Assembly (NCBI GenBank): GCA_037013685.1 | Contig: CM072896.1 | Coordinates: forward strand, 14,209,444-14,273,443 | DNA length: 64,000 nucleotides | From: Acridotheres tristis | Taxonomy: Eukaryota; Chordata; Aves; Passeriformes; Sturnidae | Direction of reading: 5' to 3' | Shown: one piece after another, positions 52,001-61,359 of the stretch | Layout of the letters: every line of letters begins with the position of its first letter | How positions within the stretch are numbered: the stretch's first letter is position 1 | Position numbers and translations under genes: made by a program | Notes under the pieces: model-generated | Databases searched by the model: none | What the model was told of the DNA's origin: nothing | Seen by the model: only the letters and a program-made list of their open reading frames with translations

Positions 52001-52800
52001 TTGTGTAGGTGTATCCTTTACTTAGCATCCTGAATCTGTAGGAAACAAGTTACCTTGGCACTGGGATTCTGATTGGCAAGATACAAGAAATTTTAAGAAG
52101 GGATTAAACTGTTGGGGAATTTCTCTTACAAGATGTATTTCAGCTCTGGAAGTTGTAAAATATTAAGTGTTAAAAGCAAGGCCCAGAATTGTATCTTTTT
52201 GAATCTGCTTTTGAATCTCGGCTTTGCTCTAAGTTAATTGGCAAATTTCGTTTAATTGCATATCTCAACAAAATGTTTATCATTCTTTGCACAAATATCG
52301 ATTCAGAAAGGAAAGCCTGAGAGTCTTTTAAGCTAAGCAGTTAGTAGATGCATAGGACCATATATAATGTATGCCTATACCATAAAGACATACATCAGTA
52401 GTGGGTGGACTGTGTATCTCCCTATGCACTTATTTCTATTTTATGGTATTTTAAAATAAGAAATACCCTTTAAAGAAGCTGATTGCCTCAGGCTGGCAAA
52501 AATTTACAAGGCTCACTTGAAATGTTTTTGCTTAACAGCAGAAAAAAAAAAAGTCATGCATTTGAAAGTGAAAACTTCAATCATCCCAATCCCAATGACC
52601 TCTTCTGGGTATTAAGATGCTATTGTCAGACAACTCTCTTCAAAAGATAAATTGTGCCTTTCCACAGCAGCAGAATGGCATTTGTTTTCATGTCAGGACA
52701 TATTGATTTCATACAAATTTTAGAGAAAATAACAGCTGGCCACATATATCAGTGATGCCGGAACACCCAAGTACAAGTGCCCTGAAGGGGAAGGAAGCAA
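46061..52800. other. non-coding DNA, nothing recognised
   Basis: No gene, RNA gene or clear transposon is seen. T-rich sequence lies at 46166-46182, a (GT)6 run at 48225-48237 and an 11-A run near 52542. Two AT-rich blocks, about 48420-48560 and about 52140-52480, contain words such as CTATCGATTATTTG and TTAATTGGCAAATTTCG and might be conserved elements. Open frames are below about 100 codons. Confidence 0.5.
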
Positions 52801-52805
52801 GTAGG

Positions 52806-53535
52806 TCAGTCACAGAATGGCTTGGGTTGGAAGGGACCATAAATATCACCCAGTTCTAACCAACCTCCTTGCCATGGGACATCTAGACCAGGTTGCTCCA
52901 ACCCCTGCTTCCCCTGGCCTTGAACATTTCCAGGGATGGGGCATCCACAACTTCTCTGGGCAACCTGTGCCAGGGTCTCAGCACCCTCACAGTAAAGAAC
53001 ATCTGATATCTAAACTAAACCTACTCTCAGTTCAAAGCCATTCCTCCTTGTCCTGTCATTACACACCCTAAAAACTCTCCTCTCAGCTCCCTTCAGGTAC
53101 TGAATGGCTGCAATTAGGTCACCCTGAAGCCTTTCCCAGACTGAACAATATAAATTCTCTCAGCCCTGTCTCATAGGAGAGGTACTCCATCCCTCTTTGT
53201 GCCCTCCACTGGACTTACCCCAACAAGCCCACCTCCATTTTTTTGTGGGGGCTCCCAGAGCTGGGTGCAGCACTGCAGGTGGGGTCTCAGCAGAGCAAAG
53301 CAGAATTCCCTCCCTCCCCAGATTCCACTCCTCTTTGGATGCAGCCCAGGACACACAGCCAGGTCATGTCCTGTCTCCCATCCACCAGCACCTCCCTGTT
53401 CCTGCCCTGACCCAGGAGCAGCACCAGCCCCTGGCCTTGTTAAACCTCATGAGATTTCCCTGGGCCCATCTCTGGAGCTTGTCCAGGTCCCTTTGGATGG
53501 CATCCTGTCCTTCAGGTGTGTCAACCCCACTTAGT
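52806..53535 (-). mobile_element. CR1 LINE fragment, 5'-truncated, broken ORF2
   Basis: The plus strand opens with TCACAGAATGGCTTGGGTTGG, the antisense of an avian CR1 3' end, so the element runs on the minus strand. About 730 bp follow with hallmark CR1 words: CATCCACAACTTCTCTGGGC, GAGCTGGGTGCAGCACTGCA, GGTGGGGTCTCAGCAGAGCA and GGATGCAGCCCAGGACACAC. On the minus strand at about 53088-53123 it encodes GDLIAAIQYLKG, and just before this, in a different frame (53130-53190), SYETGLREFILFSLGKG. These are the conserved C-terminal segments of the CR1 reverse-transcriptase protein. The change of frame and internal stops show the copy is dead. Most of ORF2 is missing, as usual for CR1. Confidence 0.95.
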
Positions 53536-54845
53536 CTCAGGGCTGTGTCTCAGATCTGAGGACAGAAGGCGTCCTGGGTCTGAGGGACAAATGAGTGAGC
53601 TGCAGCTGTACAGAGATACTGCAGGAGATATTTTGACTTGTCGTTGAGGGCTGTCTGACTCCTGGCAGATGAGGAAGGGCCAGCACAGAGACCTCATGCT
53701 TACAGTGGGGCTGCAAGGTAGAAACTGAGCATCTGCATCCCTTTCCACTCAGACACATCCTTTACTTTATAAGGATGGGAGCAGCAAGTTTTACCTTTGG
53801 GAAGAGGCAACAAAGGAATATTTTCTTGGAGCTGGGCAAACAGTTCTAGGAATGCAAAGTCAACCAGCTGGAAGACAGAGACTGAAATCCTGCTATCTCT
53901 TCTCCTGAAACCAGAGGTGTGTATACAAGTCTTTAAGAATGAAGAAATATAGAAGAAAATGCCATCATGTCTCCAGGCCACAGACCAGGACATTATGAAT
54001 TCATAGATATCGGGAGAAAAAAAAAACAACAAAAAAAGAAGTTTGAACACTGCAATCAGTAAACATCTCAGAGTTGATTATTAAAATCCAGCCTCACTAC
54101 AATGTTTGGTAGAGCAGCCCAGAGCCACTCATTTTCCCTGCTGAGTTTAAGTGACTTTAGCCCAAGTTCCAGCACTGGTAAAGCCAGGCACTCTCCTCCT
54201 TCAGCAGAGCTCCTGTGGTGCCAAGCAGGAGCTGCTGTGGCAGAAGGACAAGCAAAGCCTCTCTGGTGGACAATGAGAGATGCTCCTGAGAGAGCAGCTG
54301 CTTCCAGCTCCTCTTCTACACTCCTGCATTTATCTGCAGCATGGGTTTGTGTATTAAAACAGATGGGTTTTCCAAGCACCACTGCTTCCTTTAGAGATAA
54401 CAATGCCATTAAGAGCATCTAGGAAGGAGGCACAGCTTGCCACCACTGAGGGGCCGGCTCCAGGATGAAACAGACTTCTTGCAGAAACAACCCCAAACCT
54501 ACTTGTAATGTCTGCCCAGTTTTGCCATCATCTCATTCCCAATTTCACTAACAAATAAAATGATTGGGCAAACACTGAAATTAGTTTGCCAGCTGGTTTG
54601 AGTATCTGTTTCTGAAAACATCTTAATCTTCTGGAAAAGCTCATAATTTTTAATGCAGTTATCAACACAGTCTTTTAGAAACTGGTACAAACACAGGCTT
54701 AAGGGTTTTTTAATACTATTCTTCTCTTTCATTTCAGATCAGAGGGCTAGAATTACTGAGGTTTTTAAGCATGACATGTATTTGCTTTTATAAAATGAAA
54801 CTAAAATAGGACAAAAAGGCTTAAATATTTATTAATGCTTTTCTT
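53536..54845. other. non-coding DNA beside CR1
   Basis: No gene is recognised. An A-rich tract lies at 54017-54040. Frames of 116 codons (53700-54050 and 54068-54418, both minus) and 106 codons (54102-54422, plus) overlap on opposite strands and match no known family. Confidence 0.5.
54017..54040. repeat. A-rich tract
   Basis: A run of 10 A, then CAAC, then 7 A. Low-complexity sequence. Confidence 0.8.
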
Positions 54846-54850
54846 TACAG

Positions 54851-55021
54851 ATTGCAAATGGTTTTGTCACGACTGCACACCCAGGACTTTACTGTGCTCC
54901 AGATGAAGTCATTAGCTGGGAACCCTGTGTCAGACTTCAGAAACATTTTGACAGGAAAAAGGTTTTCTTCCTCTGGTTTGCAAGTCTTGGACCATTAAAA
55001 AAATATTTGTGGTGTACCTTG
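54851..55021 (+). other. exon-like segment, unrecognised
   Basis: A good acceptor (TGCTTTTCTTTACAG, ending at 54850) precedes the segment, and a good donor core (TTG then GTGAGA, from 55022) follows it. The enclosed 171 nt divide by three and are open throughout in the frame starting ATT GCA AAT; the open stretch runs on to a TGA near 55036. The next frame is also open for 48 codons before TAA. No frame gives a protein I recognise, and no partner exons are visible nearby. It could be an exon of an unseen gene, a non-coding RNA exon or coincidence. Confidence 0.15.
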
Positions 55022-55027
55022 GTGAGA

Positions 55028-58000
55028 GAACTTTACTGATAATACCATTCATATCACATTCTCATTCACGCTGATTTAGCAAAGCCATCCAATTCCAGTG
55101 CTTTGCTATTGCTGAAATAATTTTAAGGAAGACCAGTTATTGTAAGGTTTTGGGCACTTGGCTGTAGGAGTGTTTTATTACACTCAGGTAGGAGTAGCCC
55201 AAGGGAGAGGAGCATCCCAGGGTTTTGCCATCAACCTGAAATGCATACTGCACTGCTTTTAAAGCCTTTACAAAGCCATAGAAATTCCCAAGGACTTTCT
55301 GCAGGGCAAAAAGAGTGAAAGCTCCACTTTTCAGCTCCTCAGTATAGAGTGCACCATCTTCACATATCCCAGCCATTGGTCTTAACCTGGTACCAGTCTC
55401 CTTCACTCAAATGAAGTTAACTCCTATTGTCAGGGTCAAGAGGATAGTTCAATCTCTCATTTCCTGTATTAATACAATTTCCAGGCAAGACCTCACCAAA
55501 CCTGTGTGGCAGCATTAGATGGGCATGCTCAGCACTGATTTAACATCAGTGTAATCTCAAAATAAACACACGGCTGGCCTTTCAGCTCCTCCTGATTCCT
55601 GCAGGACAGAATTGGCATGAGGAGAGCAATTGCTATGACCCATACTTCCCTTACCACTCTTATCTCATACACTTGAAAAACATCTCCTAGTGACAGAGAA
55701 AAAAAGCAGAGCTGGCTCAAAATGTTGCTGTTTTGAGAGCAGAGGGAAAAAGCAACAACAATAAATGCCATTTTTTCTGTTATTCACTAAAAACAAAATG
55801 TCCCAAAACCCTTTAGTGCGAGAATCAGATTGTTTGAAGCAAAATCAGAAAACCAGAAAACAGACTTCAGAAGCAATCTGGGAAAGAAAATCTGGTATTT
55901 TTCCAGAAAAATAAATCTTCCCAGATAGCATGGACTCTGTATTTTGACTTTGTACAAACCAGAGAGTCCAGGACTCCTGTACCCCAGATGAAGTTCCCCA
56001 GCTCCATGCTGAGCTGCAGTGATCACTAAAGGGCCCCAAAAGCAGAGTATTTATTTCATCTTATTTTCATGGAAACGAAACCCCAGGCAAGTCAGAGAGA
56101 TCAGTGCTGGCAGCCCTGAGGCTTCATCCCCTCCATCATGTGCAGCCTAGAAGGGAGTGCAGGTCCCATTCCAGGGCTGGGGCAGGTGATGCTGCCTGTC
56201 AGCATTGCAGCACTGCCTCTGTTTGTGTCACAGCATAAAAATGGCCATGTAGAGGAACCAATTTGGGATGAGAATCAATATAATTTGGCTTCAAGCCAAG
56301 ATATTCTTTGCTCAAGTGGCAAAAAACTTCTCTAGTTTCTGGAATAGCTCAGGCCTGCTGGTCTACAGATTATAGCACAAGGCCTAGCTTTATGCTGCAG
56401 GTGGTGACTGAAAAAGCTGAGGAGCGTCTTGGTTACAGACAATGGAGCTTTGTCCATCCTGGTGAGGTCAGGTTAGACTGGCACTTTACAGAGGAGGGAG
56501 GATGATGCCTTGGGAAGGAGCTGCAATTCAGTTCTGCTTTTCTGAATTACTACTAGTCACCCAGGAGCCTGGCTGTTTGTTAGGACTGCACCATGCTTAG
56601 CAGTGTACAAGCACAAAATGAAATTACATTATCTGAGGAGTCCTTTTCATGCTTTTAAATAAAGACACTAAAGTCATACATGAATTCCTTTGAATCTCAT
56701 TTATAAATCAAAATCATTATTTTATCAAGTGGTGCCAGGCAATAAGTGGCACAGGCTCTTGTCTTTTTCACTGCAAGATGCCTTTCCTTGGATTACAGTA
56801 GTATTTCCCTCAATCACTGTCCCCTGTCTCTGAAGATGCACTGCTCCTCTTCCTCCCGCATCCAGCACTAGAACACCAGCTGGGTACTGGACCAAAGAAC
56901 TCATGAAGACAAGGATTATGTTATCTACAGAGCACTGAAGAGTCTCCTTACAGTCTATACATCAGTAAAAAAAAAAATAAATTAAAAAGAAATCTCATTT
57001 GCTGCAGCTCACAGCTTCAGCCTTTGCAGATATGGCCTAAATATCTGCTTGCACACACTTCACAGCAAGGCATCCCACCAGCCAAATACATAATCCTTCC
57101 ATTTAAAACCACCCACAAAGGAGGCAAGTATTGAATCATTTTGGGGGCTGGCACAGGAGATCTGCATCTTGCTGGTTTCATTACCTTGAATAATAGCACA
57201 ACAGATCTCTAAGTCACATTTAAATCGATTTTAAATTAATCCAAACCCTAGATGTAAACATAACAAAATGTTGGATGAGACACTGTGTTTTAACCCATTT
57301 TTAGATCCCGTGTATTTCTGGGATAGCAGGCACTGAAAGCACAGGTGTCAGATGGAAGCAGACTTCTGAGCCACTGCTGCAGTCTAAACAAGAGAGATGG
57401 TTCAGCCTTGAAAAAGAGAAAGGAGCCAAAATCCTGGATACAAACATCCAGCTATGGGGGACAGACCTTCCTGGGCACTTAAACCCTGACTGTATTTAAG
57501 AATTCCTTAGGACAGCTAATACACATACACCCCCAAGTGACCCACAGATCTGCAAAGCTGCCCTCATACAGGGGCTGATTTTGGAATAAGGCACCATGGT
57601 GCTCGGTGTCTTTGCAATTCAAATAATGAGTAACACTGCTCTTTCCTTGTTCAAGCCTTTTATATACCAGAGGAACATAAAATGCAGCATATTCCTGTCT
57701 CTCACTGACAGAGAAACAAGGTTCAGCTTACTGGTGACATCAGCTGCAAGGTCTCTGCAAAGGGGCTGTAGTGGGGTACAGGATAGATCAGTTAAAGCTG
57801 TTTTTCTGAGATTAGGGTTGAATTTGACCAATATGCTTAATATTCAAATATTAGGCTACAGATGTTTCTCATCTTTGTGAAAGTTTTTCGTATACAAAAT
57901 CTAAAACCAAACAAAACCCAGTAAATCTATATTTGGTAAAGAGATCTCCTTCAGCAGTTCTCTGTGACGTTGATACCAGCTGACAGAAACAATGGAGAAA

Positions 58001-59390
58001 GTCTAAGCTTCAGGCTCTTCCCAAGCAATCATCCTGAAGCACATAATTTTTTAGGCAAGGAACTATTTTGCCTTCTTCCAAGGCCAAACTCCTATAAAAA
58101 AAGGCAGAGAAAACTCATACAAGGCATTATCTGGAAACAACACCTTTCCAGGTGGAGTGAGGGCTTGTACTCCTGACAAGTTCCTAATTCCACATCTCTA
58201 ACCTTCAGCTGATCCCTCTCCTCCGCTCTGGCTCTCATCATTGCAGCCCACAGTAGCCACCAACAGATGGTACCCACAGAGTTCCTACTGCCTGCATCCA
58301 GAAAGCAGGCATGGAGGAGGGATTTCCTCAAAGCACATTTTAAATCCTTAGTGCTGTAGATGATAGCAGTTGAAAGATGCTTTTGCCATGGCAATCTGGA
58401 GCTTCTTACTCCCAGTAAAGCACTGGGTTGTCTCCTCACAGGTGTTTTCTTGTGCTGTTAGTTATTGCTTGCAGCACAAAATAATTTCAGCTGGCTCTGT
58501 ACTGGTTTGGGAGTGAAGGAGTTACAGGAATGAACTCAACTAGTTGTGCCTGTGCAAGTCCAGGCATCCTCTCTCCTAACACCCCATCATATGGGAAGCC
58601 AGCTGCAATTCTTTGTAATAACAAGAGATAGAATATTTCTCCAAACTGTGGGGTTCCCCCATGTAAAATACAAAAGAAAAGCAAATGAGATGTAAGGGGG
58701 TGATCTTTGCAGCTCAGGGGAAATAATTCCAGAGATTAAATCTGTGCTGTGCCATCAGCAGAGCTTAGCACATTTCCACTGCTGCAGTCATTTATAGCTC
58801 TGGGGCTGCCACTGCCCAAGCACTGTTGGGCATTTCCCAGCTGGGCTTCTGACCAGCACAGCCCTTTGGGGAGCACCTGTGCTGCTCCCAACACTCTGCA
58901 GCATCAGCAAACACTGGGATGTTCCCTCTCATGCTTGCAGACAACACTGCACGAGATGCAGCCCATCAGAGACGTGGGAGAGAATCGGGGAGCAGCAAGG
59001 GATACCCAGGGCAGCAACAGGGCACAGAGCAAACACAAGCGCTGGAGGCTCTGCAGGACTGGCAGTCTGGGTGCCTGGAGATGTCCCGGCTGCTGCTGAA
59101 CCCCGCAGGCAGGCACTGAGGCTGCCCACTTACAGCAGCACTGAGCAAAACCCACCCCAGCTTCCAGCAGCTCCCTGGGCTGGGCGTGCAGCTGTGGGGA
59201 GAAACCACTGCACTTCGACGGGGTTAATTCAACCATCCCAGCTTTAACAACCACCAGCTTGGCACGTTGTTATGCCATGAAAGCAGAGGTCAAATCACTT
59301 CCCTAGATTTGGGACTGCTTGTCTTCAAATTTGTGGCAATTAAATCCATGGTGTTTGAGGGCTTTACTTGATACTTGTTTTCTTTTTTTT
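55028..59390. other. non-coding DNA, GC-richer at right end
   Basis: No gene or clear repeat is recognised. An A-rich tract lies at 56967-56990. From about 58740 to 59260 the DNA is GC-richer, and six frames of 60-122 codons overlap on both strands; they look like the by-product of few stop codons. Otherwise frames are short. Confidence 0.5.
56967..56990. repeat. A-rich tract
   Basis: A run of 11 A followed by TAAATTAAAAAG. Low-complexity sequence. Confidence 0.8.
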
Positions 59391-59392
59391 TC

Positions 59393-59439
59393 AATGATCG
59401 TTGTGGGTCCCTTCCAACTCAGGACATTCTGTGATTCTA
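59393..59439 (+). mobile_element. minimal CR1 3' end
   Basis: AATGATCGTTGTGGGTCCCT followed by TCCAACTCAGGACATTCTG and TGATTCT is the sense 3' terminus of an avian CR1. Only about 47 bp remain, so this is an extremely 5'-truncated insertion, in the opposite orientation to the other three clear copies. A T-rich run lies directly upstream and marks no known CR1 part. Confidence 0.88.
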
Positions 59440-61160
59440 AAGTTCCCTAAAAGTGTGTGCAAAACCTCACATAGGCTGTTCTCTCACTAATGTACTCTCA
59501 GACTGCAATGTTTAGGTAAGAATTTCCTGGCAAGTTTGAAATGTCAGTTACTTCTCTTTAGTTTTGGATGAGGGTTTTTTGTTAATCTGAAAATTTATTG
59601 TGCAGTCATGGTAATTTTTATGTATAGTCCTTCTCCATACAAATAATCCTTTATATAAGGTCCTGTACTACTTTATGCCTCATTTAGTCTACTTCACAAG
59701 AAAAGTGCTTTATTATAAAGTTTTTCCTTCATCTTCTCCAAATAAGTGGTTTTCAGTAAGCATGAACTAATTTATTTCTTTTCATGGTGGCCGCTTATTT
59801 CTTCAAGACAAGGCCATTCACAGAAACTGCACATTCTACAAGACTCTAAATACATTGCAGTAGAGAAGAAAGGTAGCTAGGTCTGCCTGGAAAACAATAC
59901 TAATATTCCAACAATAAAATATATGTCTAAGCAAGAGCCAACTGACTTGGAGCATCACTGGTTGTAAAATCCAAAATGCAGGCATCAAAGGGCAGGGATA
60001 AAATGCCAGACTGCCCCAGGAGCTGAAGATTATTGCTACATCTCTCTGCATTAAGACATGCTCATTACAGCCTTGGGGAAGTCATCCAGACTGTAGCACC
60101 TATCTCCCTAGGTGGGAAAAAGGCAAATCAGTCAGGCTACAGTACAGCCTTCATCTGGAGGATTTCAAACACTGACAACTGTTGAGATGTGAGAACTAAA
60201 ATATTTTTGATACTGCCTTTGTGGTAGAAAAATGGATGAAATCGAGTTGGAGGGAATTCCCGTGAAGTATCTCCTGTTACTTTGTGGCTGAGAACTACTA
60301 AAAGTTCTTGAATTCAGGTGAGTGGATAAAAGTATTAATCTCAAAGATTAATGACCACAGTTTCTCCTTAAGAAGATCACGACCACACTTTTGGGAAGTA
60401 AAAGCAATTACAAAATTTTTATGGGTAATGATATAAATAAGCCAAAATACTACCTGCTTAGATGAACAATAAAATGATCTTTGAACTAAATCAGATTTAA
60501 ACCATCCCTACAAACACATCCATTTCAGAGAAGAATCTCCCTTGGATTCTCATCCTGTTCCAGTGCCAGCCTCGAGCCGCTGGCTCTGTGCAGCAGGAGG
60601 GACAGAAGGCAGCACGAGATGGGTCACTGGAGATCAGCCTGGCAGCTTCTGGCTCCTCCTCATTCTGGCACCCACTGCAGCATTTAGCCTGGTGTGTGTG
60701 CAGGCAGACTGCCAAGCAGCTTCCCACAGAATCCCACAGGTTGGAGAGGGGGGACACTTATGAGACTTTTCTAGGCTTTGTAGCTGGGACAGGAATGTCT
60801 CTGCACATGAGGGTGCTCCCATCTGTGGGACACTCTGTGCTCCAGTCACAACTGGGAGAAACAAGAATTGCTCACTCTTGACTGAGCTGCAGCACTGACA
60901 GAGCTCCAAACCTGGCACATGGTGTATCTTCAAGGCAATAAACTTCATCCCTTGGCTGGGCTCTGCAGCCCCTCATTCCCTTGGGAAAAGCTAAACTGAG
61001 CAGGAGCTTAGTATCAGCACAGAAAATAGATGGCTGTCTGGAAACAGACACTAAGGCTGATTTTATTATATGGATAAAGCAGAGATCTCTGGCAATAAAA
61101 TGTTAAAATGTTCTGAAAAAAATCAAAGGCATCATTTTTCAGAGGGAATTGATTCTACTG
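59440..61160. other. non-coding DNA, nothing recognised
   Basis: No gene is recognised. At 60726-60757 CACAGAATCCCACAGGTTGG resembles an antisense CR1 start, but the similarity ends at once. Open frames stay at or below about 104 codons and overlap on both strands. Confidence 0.5.
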
Positions 61161-61164
61161 AATT

Positions 61165-61358
61165 AGGTGCTAGTCTGGGTCTGAGGAGACCCTGATCTTA
61201 CTCCCAGCTGCTCCTGGGGTCCTGGACAGCCTTCACTGGGTAAGGTCACAACCCCTCAGCTTTGCTGCCCTGCCTCCTCCATTTCACCTGTAGGAGAATA
61301 CAGCTAGAGAACCATTTCTATGCTTCATTAGGTTGTTATTCAGAGCTTAAATGAAATC
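61165..61358 (+). repeat. probable MIR-type SINE
   Basis: The order of words follows the MIR consensus as I know it. CCTGATCTTACTCCCAGCTG matches the end of the tRNA-related part. GTCCTGGACAGCCTTCACT matches ACCTTGGGCAAGTCACTT. CCCCTCAGCTTTGCTGCCC and then CATTTCACCTGTAGGAGAAT match CCTCAGTTTCCTCATCTGTAAAATGGGGAT. GGTTGTTATTCAGAGCTTAA and ATGAAAT match GGGTTGTTGTGAGGATTAAATGAG. It is strongly diverged, as expected for an element older than birds. Edges are approximate. Confidence 0.6.
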
Positions 61359-61359
61359 T

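Noticed and set aside
60726..60757. CR1-like start (CACAGAATCCCACAGGTTGG)
   Set aside because: The similarity lasts only about 25 bases and the following sequence does not continue as CR1.
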